From positions 24,376-88,375 of the forward strand of contig JAFQEO010000039.1 of assembly GCA_017399005.1 (NCBI GenBank): DNA of 64,000 nt. The letters run 5' to 3'. Made by a program: the position numbers and the translations under genes. This stretch comes from Peptococcaceae bacterium (GTDB lineage: Bacteria > Bacillota > Peptococcia > Peptococcales > Peptococcaceae). The notes beneath the pieces are model-generated. The model had not been told where the DNA came from, searched no databases, and was given only the letters and a program-made list of their open reading frames with translations. Positions 23,464 through 33,400 of this stretch are shown here, in pieces. Numbering within the stretch: the stretch's first letter is position 1; each line of letters opens with the position of its first letter.

Positions 23464-24075
23464 TTAGCGTTGTTTCACTAAATCATAGCCGCTGGCATCA
23501 TTTTCACTTTTATCATAGGCATTATCAATATACTTTTGTGGGTTTGCAAGAAAGTCTTCTTCTGTTACAAATGCAATATAAGAACCGTTTAAATAATCAT
23601 ACGATTTGCACTTCTCACATGCGTATACTACCGGGTTCTGATTGTAACGATTTTTATTAATAATATCAAACAGCTTGTCTGCGTGATACCTTGTATTAAC
23701 ATGCCCATCTTCCCTGGTTACCGTATATTGTAGCCAATCATAATTTCCGTCAACTTTTTGAATAACACCAACTACCCCATTGGTGTGTGATGTACGCCCT
23801 TTACGCGAAATACTCTTAAGACAATACTCAATCTCCCAGTCAATCCAGTTACTTTCTTTCATATTCGGAGACAGAATCACAATTGTAACAGACGTATCAT
23901 ACATCATATCTTTCAGATTCTTCTTTATATTTTCTGTAGAAGTATCTGTTAAATCAGGAGAGTCACTTGTCTCCCCTTTATAATAGGTTGCATCATCACC
24001 TAATGCATCAATAATGTCATCGCGTAATTGACTTGCTTCACTATACTTATAGGAAATAAATGTTTTATGCGACAT
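23464..24075 (-). CDS. ThsB-like TIR-domain protein (DUF1863 type)
   Basis: 203 residues beginning HKTFISYKYSEASQLRDDI, the first strand of the TIR-like fold of Thoeris ThsB proteins (PF08937, formerly DUF1863). Next come TSVTIVILSPNMKESNW and the motif WIDWEIEYCLK, in which the glutamate sits where TIR NADases carry their catalytic Glu. In Thoeris, ThsB senses phage and makes a cyclic ADP-ribose-like signal for ThsA. No ThsA (SIR2 or Macro) gene is nearby, so any signal would have to act through the membrane proteins encoded alongside. A GGAG site lies 9 nt before the ATG. Confidence 0.85.
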   Translation of the reverse strand: MSHKTFISYKYSEASQLRDDIIDALGDDATYYKGETSDSPDLTDTSTENIKKNLKDMMYDTSVTIVILSPNMKESNWIDWEIEYCLKSISRKGRTSHTNGVVGVIQKVDGNYDWLQYTVTREDGHVNTRYHADKLFDIINKNRYNQNPVVYACEKCKSYDYLNGSYIAFVTEEDFLANPQKYIDNAYDKSENDASGYDLVKQR

Positions 24076-24076
24076 T

Positions 24077-24505
24077 TTAAACGGCTCCTTTCCACTTCAA
24101 ATAAATTATCAGCACCGCTATTATGATTAAAGGTACATAAAACAGCCAAATCGATGGGGAAGAAAAACACTTTTCCACGGTAGCATCCGCATCATATGTT
24201 TCACAACACGATAGCTTGATTTTCAATGAAAAATCTACTGGCCTTTTTCCAGTCCGCACCTGTTCATACACATATCTGAATTTTCTTTCGATTTTCAGAT
24301 AATAAATATCCAAAAACATAAACAATAAAATCGGTACTAACGCCAATCCTAACATTTCAATACATAAGTCTTTGTAATTCCAGGTTGCCACACCAGCAAC
24401 GATTGTCGCTGCAAACCCTTTAAAAATAGACGATATCGTAGACATCCTGCCGATTGGTTCTTGCAGCATCTGCAAATATAATATTTTTTTCTCTTCTTCT
24501 GTCAT
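24077..24505 (-). CDS. Membrane protein between the two TIR genes
   Basis: About 142 residues from the ATG at 24503-24505, which has a GGAAG site; the longer frame lacks one. A helical N-terminus (EEEKKILYLQMLQEPIGRM) precedes two closely spaced membrane helices (IFKGFAATIVAGVATW; MLGLALVPILLFMFLDIYYL), a basic cytoplasmic stretch, and a third helix near the C-terminus (WLFYVPLIIIAVLIIYL). The arrangement recalls SLATT-like pore-forming effectors of nucleotide-signalling defence systems; this is a resemblance only. Only 1 nt separates it from the ThsB-like gene. Confidence 0.78.
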   Translation of the reverse strand: MTEEEKKILYLQMLQEPIGRMSTISSIFKGFAATIVAGVATWNYKDLCIEMLGLALVPILLFMFLDIYYLKIERKFRYVYEQVRTGKRPVDFSLKIKLSCCETYDADATVEKCFSSPSIWLFYVPLIIIAVLIIYLKWKGAV

Positions 24506-24544
24506 TAAACATCTTCCTTCGTATCTACAAATCAATGCAAATTA

Positions 24545-25366
24545 CTACTTACACACTCGTTCCTTTATTTCCATTAACTTATACAATGAATCAAGCGGAT
24601 ATTGCTGTTTCTCATCCGATAACTTTCTAGCCCAGTTCAAAAGGTTATCACAAGAAATTGTTTTCATATGATCTAAACTAAGTGGATGCAAAATTTGCAG
24701 ATTATAGACATTCTTATATCCTTCTGACGCATGTTCCAAAAGAAACTTCTCTCTATGTGCCTCCTTACTTTTTCTTTGAATAATCTGTGATAATCCAATT
24801 TCCGAATACAGCCAAGGCGAATATGTGTAGCATTCCTCAAAGCGTTCATCCCTAGTTGTAGAATTGCCTGTATTAATAAAAAACAAACACTCTGTTTTAT
24901 CCATCATTTTTGCCAACGCATTGTTCAGCATCATATGAACATGGCTCGTTGTCACATTTCTTTTTGTGTAATTGTACATCTGCGATCTAGAGTTCCAACA
25001 ATATTCATCATCTAATTTTTTTAAAAGTATATCGGAGTACCCCCACACCCCAGAATCTACAAATGCTTTTACATCGCATTCTTCATACAACCACCCAGAA
25101 AGAGCAATAACAAACTCTTCGTCCCTATGAGAATGTGAAAGAAAAATATCCGCTTCCACTGCAGGGAACCAATCATCTTCTATCATTTTCCCATCGAGAA
25201 TGTCATTTTCCACAACATATTTATCCAGAATTCCTTCTACTTCTGTTTTATCTCTTTCGAAAAGCTGCGCTCCTTTTTGATAATAATAGTCTCTTCTACT
25301 TTCATCATTTTCAAAAAGTTCTGTCAGACCACCATTCTCTACGCTCAAATTAAAACAGGTATACAT
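24545..25366 (-). CDS. TIR-domain protein, first gene of two-TIR operon
   Basis: 273 residues. After a roughly 65-residue N-terminal helix region comes a TIR domain: EADIFLSHSHRDEEFVIAL (strand A and box 1), CDVKAFVDSGVWG (box 2 area), and TECLFFINTGNST. It ends with SPWLYSEIGLSQII, where the Glu after the Ser-x-Trp matches the catalytic Glu of NAD-cleaving TIR domains. The rest is a helical tail (LSLDHMKTISCDNLLNWARK). A GGAAG site lies 9 nt before the ATG. It heads an operon with membrane proteins and a second TIR protein. NAD hydrolysis or nucleotide signalling is inferred. Confidence 0.83.
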   Translation of the reverse strand: MYTCFNLSVENGGLTELFENDESRRDYYYQKGAQLFERDKTEVEGILDKYVVENDILDGKMIEDDWFPAVEADIFLSHSHRDEEFVIALSGWLYEECDVKAFVDSGVWGYSDILLKKLDDEYCWNSRSQMYNYTKRNVTTSHVHMMLNNALAKMMDKTECLFFINTGNSTTRDERFEECYTYSPWLYSEIGLSQIIQRKSKEAHREKFLLEHASEGYKNVYNLQILHPLSLDHMKTISCDNLLNWARKLSDEKQQYPLDSLYKLMEIKERVCK

Positions 25367-25389
25367 ATAAATCGACTTCCTTCCTTTTC

Positions 25390-25433
25390 AAAAATAAAAG
25401 TGCTATAATCAACCTACATTGACTATAGCACTT
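25390..25433 (-). terminator. Hairpin before the TIR operon (terminator or leader attenuator)
   Basis: Minus-strand 10-bp stem AAGTGCTATA/TATAGCACTT (25424-25433 with 25398-25407), extended by TCAA/TTGA, then TTATTTTT. It lies between the gene ending at 25570 and the first TIR gene. It probably terminates the former, but it could also act as an attenuator if the operon promoter is upstream. Confidence 0.6.
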
Positions 25434-25569
25434 CCGGAATATTTTTTCTCAATTTTAGTACACTTCGCTATTACGCGGTATCAATTTGTTTTTTGAAATA
25501 TTTTCCTATTTCACTTCTAATCTGTAACAACTATTACGTTTATAAAGCTGGACTGGTTAAGATGTTTCT

Positions 25570-25974
25570 TCATAATTCATGATACTTTCGTTTTTTCATA
25601 TAAATCACCGTAATTATGAACGCAACTGCCATCATAGCAAGATACGCATAATATCCCGGTAGTATATAGCGCATTTCAAATGAAATGTCACCAATAAAAA
25701 AGCTGTAACGCTTCCACCAGATATAAATCGCCAGAAACGCATTCAGAAAAAGTGCACCATAAACAGCAAGTAGATACTTTGGCTGCCATCGTTCCCACAA
25801 TAGATATTCGAACAACGCCACGCCAAACAGATACAAAAAATTACCGATTAAAACCGTTTCAATACCACGGCATGTATTGATATTGGGTGTCCCGAACCAT
25901 GTAAAAAATATACCAATCTGCCCAAAACAAAAAATAAATTTTAAGAAATACTTATCTATCCGGAGCTTTTTCAT
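25570..25974 (-). CDS. Four-TM hypothetical membrane protein
   Basis: 134 residues with four membrane segments (IFCFGQIGIFFTWF; VLIGNFLYLFGVALFEYLLW; YLLAVYGALFLNAFLAIYIWW; AYLAMMAVAFIITVIYM) and a basic C-terminus (MKKRKYHEL). No family recognised. It has its own terminator and lies 100 nt beyond the anti-sigma gene on the same strand, so it may belong to that transcription unit rather than to the TIR operon. Confidence 0.7.
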   Translation of the reverse strand: MKKLRIDKYFLKFIFCFGQIGIFFTWFGTPNINTCRGIETVLIGNFLYLFGVALFEYLLWERWQPKYLLAVYGALFLNAFLAIYIWWKRYSFFIGDISFEMRYILPGYYAYLAMMAVAFIITVIYMKKRKYHEL

Positions 25975-26074
25975 AGGTTAAATCCTTTCATTCTTTATAT
26001 AGCAATAAGTTATTACTTGTCATATCAATGTTTTGTAAAGCACTGTGAAGCCAGTATCGGCAGTTTAAAACCTT

Positions 26075-26770
26075 TTAATTTATACACATTTCTAATATTT
26101 TCATAATTTCTTCTGCAGATAAATTACTCTGCCCCGTTATCTGATTTGATTCATGAATCCACAGATAACTATATACGCCGTCTTTCAAAATCAACTGCAC
26201 TTCTTCTGTGCCTATATAGCGAATCTCTGGCTGAACACCCTCTGTATCAATGATATATGTCATGCCATTTTCATCCGTTAATAATCGCTGTTCAAATTCG
26301 AAATAGCTATTTTCATTTTGAAACAGTATATGCATACTGGATTCCGTTTCCCGATAGCTTGTCTGCTGCATGCCTTCCGGCAGATAATTCAGCGTTATCG
26401 GCTTAAATTCACTATCAGCGGCTTTATTTGATTGATACCGATATTCTGTATACTCGATTACAACCGTTTCTATTACCTCTACCAGTTTCTGATAGCCGGC
26501 CAGAACCGCCTCCGGCATTGTAACACAAGCCAGTAAAAAACATAACAGAACTGCTGCCATACCGTTTCGAACATAATACCGCCACCCCATGGACACTTTT
26601 GCTGGCGGTACTGTTCCATCTTTCACCTGCTGAATCAGTTCCTCCATTTTTCTTTCAAACTCTTCTGAAAATTCATGTTCCATACACTCTTCTTCATCCG
26701 GTAATTGCGCTAAAAGGATTTCGTCTGCTCTTCTTGCCGCCCGTCGCAGCTGTTCTTCTGTAAATTTCAT
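26075..26770 (-). CDS. Anti-sigma-type membrane protein with DUF4367-like domain
   Basis: 231 residues. A cytoplasmic helical part (residues about 1-68, rich in Glu: PDEEECMEHEFSEEFERKM) would hold the sigma factor. One membrane helix (MAAVLLCFLLACVTMPEAVL) and an external domain follow, the latter containing LNYLPEGMQQTSYRET and ending ILEMCIN, a DUF4367-like pattern. The gene starts 3 nt after the ECF sigma gene, the usual sigma/anti-sigma arrangement. The external signal is unknown. Confidence 0.82.
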   Translation of the reverse strand: MKFTEEQLRRAARRADEILLAQLPDEEECMEHEFSEEFERKMEELIQQVKDGTVPPAKVSMGWRYYVRNGMAAVLLCFLLACVTMPEAVLAGYQKLVEVIETVVIEYTEYRYQSNKAADSEFKPITLNYLPEGMQQTSYRETESSMHILFQNENSYFEFEQRLLTDENGMTYIIDTEGVQPEIRYIGTEEVQLILKDGVYSYLWIHESNQITGQSNLSAEEIMKILEMCIN

Positions 26771-26773
26771 CTG

Positions 26774-27301
26774 TCATACCTCCTCCAGCAATATCCGGAG
26801 TTGCCGACGGCCCCTGCTTAACAGTTGATCCACTTTTGACACCGTATAATCTAAAAGTGCAGCTATCTCCCGATTACTGTACCCTTGAGAGTACTTTAAA
26901 ATAATAACCTGCTGATATGTCGGTGATAATTTCAAAATAGCTTCCGTCAAAAGCAGTTCCTGCTCGTTGTCATGTTCCTTTTCCATATGCATCGCCGCCT
27001 CCATGACAGTTGTGCGATTATATTCACGCTGCCGTGTCCGATACAATTCGATTGCCCGTCGTTCGGTAATCGTTACCGCTAGACGCCTGGTACTGGCAGA
27101 ATCCACTTCTCCAATCCTGTGTATATTCTGTGCAATCTGAAAAAATGCAATATTGACTGCATCCTCAGCCAGATGCATATCCTGCAGCAAATTATTTGCA
27201 CAATGGAGCATTAACCCCTTATATCGATAATATAGCTCTTCAAATTTGCTTTGATTCGCTTCATCATCAATCATCGCTAAACATATCGTTAATATCTTCA
27301 A
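26774..27301 (-). CDS. ECF-type RNA polymerase sigma factor
   Basis: About 175 residues. Region 2 is visible as FEELYYRYKGLMLHCANNLL with HLAEDAVNIAFFQIAQN, and region 4 as LSPTYQQVIILKYSQGYSNR followed by EIAALLDYTVSKVDQLLSRG. The best start is TTG (27299-27301), 6 nt after a GGAGGG site; the ATG two codons earlier is almost touching that site. It is co-transcribed with the DUF4367-like anti-sigma. Its targets may include the lipoprotein genes just upstream on the same strand, though no shared motif was established. Confidence 0.9.
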   Translation of the reverse strand: MKILTICLAMIDDEANQSKFEELYYRYKGLMLHCANNLLQDMHLAEDAVNIAFFQIAQNIHRIGEVDSASTRRLAVTITERRAIELYRTRQREYNRTTVMEAAMHMEKEHDNEQELLLTEAILKLSPTYQQVIILKYSQGYSNREIAALLDYTVSKVDQLLSRGRRQLRILLEEV

Positions 27302-27434
27302 ATGCATCCCTCCAAAAAACCTCTCTATATTCCATATCGATTTAACGTTGTAAATTCTGACAATATGTAAAAATATTTTTCATAAACAATATGCCGCAGC
27401 AGAATTCTATGTTATCCACCGCGGCACTTTTAAT

Positions 27435-27815
27435 TTAATTGCTATTGTTTTCAACTTCTTTCAAAACTCCAAAATATTTTTTTGATTTTTCCGTAAGCAT
27501 GAGAAAAATACATATTATGTTGCAGGTAATCGCAAAATAAACAATCGACACATAATATCCCGTTTTTTTACCTTGCGAAAGCCATCGCATCATTGCACAC
27601 TGTAAAATAAATACTGCAATACCTGGGGCAAAGTCAAAACATAAATAGTAAATTAATTTTTCCAGCGAATACGCTGTTGACATACTATCTAGCATTGCAC
27701 CAACCATGATAATCAGCCCAATTACCATAAAGCAGTTTATCAGAAACAAATAAACAATGATTGCCACGATTGTGCCAGGGCAATCCTCGTTCGCAATTTT
27801 TTCTTTTATTGTCAT
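27435..27815 (-). CDS. Hypothetical membrane protein
   Basis: 126 residues with about four membrane segments (TIVAIIVYLFLINCFMVIGL; IYYLCFDFAPGIAVFIL; YYVSIVYFAITCNIICIFLM among them) and a charged tail ending EVENNSN. No family recognised. It sits between the second lipoprotein gene and the sigma factor on the same strand. The hairpin TGCCGC/GCGGCA at about 27391-27425 lies after its stop but lacks a clear T-run. Confidence 0.65.
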   Translation of the reverse strand: MTIKEKIANEDCPGTIVAIIVYLFLINCFMVIGLIIMVGAMLDSMSTAYSLEKLIYYLCFDFAPGIAVFILQCAMMRWLSQGKKTGYYVSIVYFAITCNIICIFLMLTEKSKKYFGVLKEVENNSN

Positions 27816-27888
27816 ATAAGTCTCGCCCCCGATTACGATTTGTGTTACATCACCTGCTGTCTCTTTCAGCTTCTATTTTTATATGGTT

Positions 27889-29106
27889 CTAGTTACTATC
27901 TGTAATTTTAACATGACTGCCCTGTAACGCTGTCATCATATATTCCTGACCTTCTTTATAACCCTGTAATTCATCACGCTGCCGAATTTCAGAATTTTCT
28001 GTAATATTTTCTGTTATCCATTCACCGGCATTGATTTTCATCTTATCACCAATTACAATTCCTGAATCATATATGTTTTGATTTTGTTCCTTTTCAAAAA
28101 AAACTTCAATTATACTATATTCCAGATTGCGACTGACAATTTCCAGATTGCCGCCCTCAATGATAATACGCTTATCCGTTTCACTTCGGTCTTCCTGACT
28201 TATTGTATTAAAAAGTCCTGCTCTGTCCGAATAAATCGTAACATTGCCGCCATACTGTTCGTAATGCCCATCTGTCTGTAGATTTATACCGACACCATCT
28301 ACTTTAACCACACCATCATTTACAATGAAACCGCCGTTAGCACGAATACCGGTTGCATACACTTCCCCGCCATTGATAATCCAGTCATCATATATACTAA
28401 TCATATCTGATGCAATTCCTAAATCAGCTGATGTTTCCGGTTTTCCAGCCTGTCGGATATTCACCTTGCCACTGTTAATTTCTATGTCTCCATCCATTAC
28501 CTGAAACGGTTCGATAAAATTCTCGACTTCGACGCTCCCGTCATGCACAACAATTCCGTTTTCTGCACGAATCATTGTATTCTTTGCTGTTATGTCTCCA
28601 CCATATTGTATATACTGTTCCTTTGTTTCAAACAGGCTACTAATCCGTTCCGTCTCATTCTGCATGGAAATGGTTCCTCCATGCATTTCTATATCTGATG
28701 TAGATACCAGCCCTACCCGCAGATTTTCTCCAGTAATATCCAATCTTCCGGTTCCATCGATATAAGTGGTTCCCATGCCAGAAAAAGCTGTAATGATGGT
28801 ATCTTCTTTCGCCCGAATATGGATTCTGTTTTTAGAACCTTCTGCCAGAACAATCTGCGCCAGGTTCGGCAGCTGAAATGCTGTCCCACCTTCCACTTTA
28901 CGCGCATCCCATACCAAATCCAAACCATCTAGTATCAGATTCTTTTCTTCTGCATTCCAGTACCAGCCATCACCCTGCTGGTCTTCTATAACATCCTGTA
29001 AATTAATCGGTTCCCAATTCTCCTGCGACGGTGTATCATTTACGGAACAACCGGCCAGAATAATGAACAGAACCAAACTACACAGTATCCAGATTTTCTT
29101 TGGCAT
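27889..29106 (-). CDS. Secreted beta-helix lipoprotein (carbohydrate-binding-domain type)
   Basis: 405 residues with a lipoprotein signal (IWILCSLVLFIILAGCS, Cys about 20). The mature protein is a series of short Gly-rich turns such as DIEMHGGTISMQ, DITAKNTMIRAENGIVVHDG and WIINGGEVYATGIRANGG. This pattern is typical of parallel beta-helix proteins annotated as carbohydrate-binding-domain (Cthe_2159-like). It is a paralogue of the next gene: the C-terminal parts GIVIGDKMKINAGEWITENI and the ends match closely. It would sit on the outer membrane face. Ligand unknown; it may serve an adhesion or surface role with the RHS protein. Confidence 0.75.
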   Translation of the reverse strand: MPKKIWILCSLVLFIILAGCSVNDTPSQENWEPINLQDVIEDQQGDGWYWNAEEKNLILDGLDLVWDARKVEGGTAFQLPNLAQIVLAEGSKNRIHIRAKEDTIITAFSGMGTTYIDGTGRLDITGENLRVGLVSTSDIEMHGGTISMQNETERISSLFETKEQYIQYGGDITAKNTMIRAENGIVVHDGSVEVENFIEPFQVMDGDIEINSGKVNIRQAGKPETSADLGIASDMISIYDDWIINGGEVYATGIRANGGFIVNDGVVKVDGVGINLQTDGHYEQYGGNVTIYSDRAGLFNTISQEDRSETDKRIIIEGGNLEIVSRNLEYSIIEVFFEKEQNQNIYDSGIVIGDKMKINAGEWITENITENSEIRQRDELQGYKEGQEYMMTALQGSHVKITDSN

Positions 29107-29136
29107 AGACTATCACCTCTTTTTCAAAGAACTTCG

Positions 29137-30381
29137 TTATTGACTGGTTATCGAAACCTGTTTGCTTTGCAGTGCTGTCAGCAAATATTCTCTTTCTTCT
29201 GAAAAATCCTGCAAGTCATCCCTCAATCGAATTTCTGAATCTTTTGTAATATCCTCTGTTATCCATTCGCCATCATTGATTTTCATATTATCACCAATTA
29301 TAATCCCTGTGCCAAGAACATTCTGCCCCCGTTTCTTTTCTAGAATCAACTCAATCGCATTATACCGTTCGTCGGTGCAAGTAATGTCCAGTTCTCCGCT
29401 ATTCAGGACAACTCTATTTTCCGCTACATTGTCTTCAGCAGAATATACCCAGTTTCCAATACCGGCATAATCAGAGGTAATGCTAACGTTACCGCCATTC
29501 TGGATAAACGCACCCCTAATGCCTACATTCAAACCAGCATCAGAAACCGTCACATTGCCGCCATTCACCTCAAAAATCCCATTGGTGTATATCCCTGTTG
29601 TAAATAAATTACCATCATTAATCGTCCATTTATCATCACTTGTATGAATTGCCATTTGCTTCTCTGTATAATCTGCCCAGTCCGCTTCGTACCCCGGCAA
29701 CCATTTTAATGCAACATTACCGCCATTCAGGATAATTTCATTTTTGAATTCCGACCTCATGCAATCACCGTAGCTTGCCAAAGAAATATCTCCACCATTG
29801 ATAACAATTGCTTCCCGTGCTTCAATAACGCCTATCTCACTTTCAATAGTTCCACCATTTATTATCAGTTCGTTCCCTGCAGCTATGGCCCAGTTTTTAT
29901 CATCCTGAATAGAAATATTCCCACTATTTATTGCAACCGTTCCAGAATTTGAATCAATTCCATATCTTGATTCACCTTTGAGTATTAACTGGCCATCTCC
30001 TTCAAAAGTAATGTTACCATTAGGCTCTTCACAAACAATCGCACTGATATTCCCACCAGAAGTCATAACTCCTATAATATTTACACTGCCATCCGATAGT
30101 TTTATTACACTATCCGGAGGTACTGTAATCGCACTGCCTGAAAATGATTCAGTCCCATCCCAGTACAACTCTAATCCATCTAAAACCAACACTTTTTCTT
30201 CCGCATACCATTTCCATCCACACCCCTCTTTATCTACTATAATTTCAACAAAATCTAAAGGTGCATCTGCATATTTTTGTTTATTCTCACTATTTGCATG
30301 CATTTCATTATTACTGCAACTCGTTAATAAAACCAGAAAAAAACATATAATACAAACCAATTTGTTTTTTACTTTTTGCAT
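29137..30381 (-). CDS. Secreted beta-helix lipoprotein, paralogue of neighbour
   Basis: About 414 residues. The start is the ATG at 30379-30381, behind a GGAGGAAGG site; an earlier in-frame ATG lacks one. A lipoprotein signal (VCIICFFLVLLTSCS) is followed by Gly-rich beta-helix turns (GTVAINSGNISIQDD, ELIINGGTIESEIG, GIFEVNGGNVTVSD). The last 75 residues (TGIIIGDNMKINDGEWITED) nearly match the downstream paralogue, so the pair arose by duplication. It lies 69 nt after the RHS gene but is separated from it by a hairpin terminator. Confidence 0.75.
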   Translation of the reverse strand: MQKVKNKLVCIICFFLVLLTSCSNNEMHANSENKQKYADAPLDFVEIIVDKEGCGWKWYAEEKVLVLDGLELYWDGTESFSGSAITVPPDSVIKLSDGSVNIIGVMTSGGNISAIVCEEPNGNITFEGDGQLILKGESRYGIDSNSGTVAINSGNISIQDDKNWAIAAGNELIINGGTIESEIGVIEAREAIVINGGDISLASYGDCMRSEFKNEIILNGGNVALKWLPGYEADWADYTEKQMAIHTSDDKWTINDGNLFTTGIYTNGIFEVNGGNVTVSDAGLNVGIRGAFIQNGGNVSITSDYAGIGNWVYSAEDNVAENRVVLNSGELDITCTDERYNAIELILEKKRGQNVLGTGIIIGDNMKINDGEWITEDITKDSEIRLRDDLQDFSEEREYLLTALQSKQVSITSQ

Positions 30382-30410
30382 TAGCCTTCCTCCTCTGGTA
30401 TTTGTCATAA

Positions 30411-30444
30411 AGGTGAACTGACACTAAATGTCAGTTCACCTTTT
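30411..30444. terminator. Terminator after the RHS gene
   Basis: Perfect 13-bp stem AGGTGAACTGACA (30411-30423) with its complement at 30429-30441, 5-nt loop, and T-run on the plus side. On the minus strand the stem is followed by only TTTATG, so termination for the RHS gene may be partial and leave read-through into the lipoprotein genes. Confidence 0.7.
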
Positions 30445-30450
30445 TCCACT

Positions 30451-33400
30451 TTAGATATACATCCCATTTAAATTATTTTGCCAAACTTTTCTAACTTCTT
30501 TTTCTACATACTGCAGTCTTCCTTCATATCCTTCTACCAGTTTTGGATTAATTCTAAATAGTTTCCAAGTATTATTCTTTTCGTCCTTTGCCGCCTGTAA
30601 ATCTGTATCAAAGTGATACGTAATCCCTTCATATGAATTTTCTGCATAATGTAAGCATCTAAAACCTTTTTGACTAAAATACTTCTTAGTATTCCCGTTT
30701 GTCTGAGCATCTTGGTTTGTCACATACGGATTGTATTCATTAATAAACTCATACATTTTTTCCATAAAATTATTTACAGAAGATAAACTATCAAATTTGA
30801 CATCAGCCAAGTCATATCCTAATAAACCAACTAAGCTTTCAACCGTTTCATCATACATTGGTATTTCAGTCTGTTTGACAATCGTGTATCCAACATTAAC
30901 TGCAACAAACAGTTTCCCGACATGTTTTAAAACTGTATCTACTTCAGAATCTTTTAGATATTTATCAACAGCATCTAAACGGGCACTTGTAAATTCTGCG
31001 GTTGCATTCTTCACCACTTGCTCACCATCAATTCCCATTATAGAATTGCCACCCACAATACCTGCATTTTTTAAAGGTTTGTCTAATGCGTATCCTACTA
31101 TTGCTTCTCCCACTACAGGTATCTTATCCGCAATTAAACCTTCTACTTGACTACTTAACATGTCTTTTGGAATAATCCGATATTCTTTTCTATCTCTACG
31201 ATTATTGTATTCTACCTGAACATAGTACTCTCCTAACGGATCCACATACATCAGCGGATTGTTGATTACATAGGTATACTGCACCATGGTCTGTGGATTT
31301 CGTACATCGCCTTTTACCGGGTCAACGGCTGTGAAGCGTTTATCCCCCAGCTTGTTGGCTTTGGTGCTGCCGTGTTTGTCAGCGGTATCGTACATACGGG
31401 CTTTTGCATAGTACATGCCTAATACAGAATCTCTTTCATGACCGGTATAGGTTTTTACTAAATCCAGTTCCCGTTCGCCGCATTTCAGTACCGCATTATG
31501 GGTAATATTGCCCCATTCATCATAGCTGGTCCAGCTGGTGATTCTCTGGGTTACATCACTGGTCAGGAATTCACTGCTGCCCATATGATCCATATGATAA
31601 TACAGCGGTAAATCGCCTTCTGCAGTAGTTACGCTGGCAGAACCGTTTGGAACGGTGTACGCTGTTACGCCCAGTTTGTCCACGCCATATACATAGCGAT
31701 AGGTTAAACCTTCGTCATACAGTTCGTATTCCATCAGATTTTCCTGGCCATAAGAATTATAGTCAAGAACAAAGTCTTTCACAACATGACTTGTTTTATT
31801 TAATTCAGGACTTGCCGCAACTTCTTCTGCTGCCTTTTTGCTCTTAACTTTCGCTTTTCCAGTAGCTTCTTCCAGTACAATTTCACTATCAGAACCATCC
31901 TGTGCTGTCACTTCTGTTAATGCGGAAACTGCAACATCATGATAACCATATGCATTTTTCTTAATCAGCCATTCATTGGTTGCCAGCATCCCCAAACCGT
32001 TGAAATGATAGATACTCTGCTCACCCAGATCATTTGTACCTTTTACCATGCGGTTTGTTTCATCATATTCATACGCACCCATTACAATTTCTTTACTATT
32101 TTTATAGTAAATTTTCTGTAATGTGTTCCCACGGCTATCGTAGGTGTAATCGGTATGAGTTTTCCAGTTGTCATCGGTTTTAGTGGTAATCTGGTTCAGA
32201 TTATTGAGCTTGTAGTCGATGATAACATTGTTGTCATTCCATTCATAGGTCAGGTTGCCTAAGCTGTCATACTGGTAGTTGCGCAGATACTGCCCATGGG
32301 TTTCATGTGCCTGCACCAGACGGTTCAGGGCATCGTACTGGTATGTCCAGTCTTCTTTTGCCTGCCCCTGACCATTGCCTCGCTTATACTCGCTGAGCAT
32401 ATTGCCGTAGGCATCGTAGGAATAGGTATGTTTAATGGTTTTCAGGTCTTTTTCACTCGGGTCAATATCCCAGATGCTTACCACACGGCCCATGCTGTCG
32501 TATTCATTTTCCACTGCCCAGCCGTTTGGATAGGTCTGTTTTACCACACGGCGCATCCCATCGTAGTCATAGCTTGTTACATTGCCGTTATTGCTTTCCG
32601 TAACGGTCTTCATATTCTGCACCAGGTCATAGGTGTAGCTTACCACGGTGTCATCCGGATATTTCACTGTAGACTGGTTCCCAACCGGGTCGTAGGTATA
32701 TTCTACTGTTCTGCCTTTATGGTCGGTCACTTTTTCCAGCTGGTTTAACAAGTCTAATTCATAGGTGGTTGTCCCCAGCCAGTCATCCATTTTCACCAGT
32801 TCGCCGACTTTGTTGTACGCATAGTTTACTTCTTTAGAACCATTATAATTGATGTTGGTTACCAAATCAAGCGCACTGTACGCATAACGGGTTACCAGAC
32901 CGTCTTTATCTGTTTTTTCAATCAGATTGCCGTTGCCATCATATTTGTAGGATTCCTGATTGTTCGCTGCATCAATCACAGTAGTTACCAGACCACGGCC
33001 ATCATAGCTGTACAGCGTAATCTGATGCTCGTCCACACCATCCTGCTTGTCGATACGATGTAAATCGGTTTTCACCAGATTGCCCACTTTATCGTAAGTG
33101 AAGGATGCTACGGTACCTAATGCATCGATGGTCTGAACAATATTGCCGTTGCCATCGATTACATACTGGGTACGGTTGCCGTTTTTATCGGTTACTGCTG
33201 TCATCTGCCCCAGTTTGTCGTATTCATAGGTTTCTACGGTGCCATCCGGGCTGGTGGTTTTGATTAACCGATCCAGTGCATCGTATTCATAGCTGGTCAC
33301 ACCGTCCGGTGTGGTCATGCTGGTGGTATTGCCGTTGCCATCGTAGGTATAGCTGGTTTCATAGCCTTCGGCATCGATGATTTTTGTCACTTCACCACGG

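Noticed and set aside
23464-25366. Calling the TIR operon a standard Thoeris system
   Set aside because: No ThsA-like SIR2 or Macro gene is present, and the membrane and second TIR genes do not belong to the classical two-gene set.
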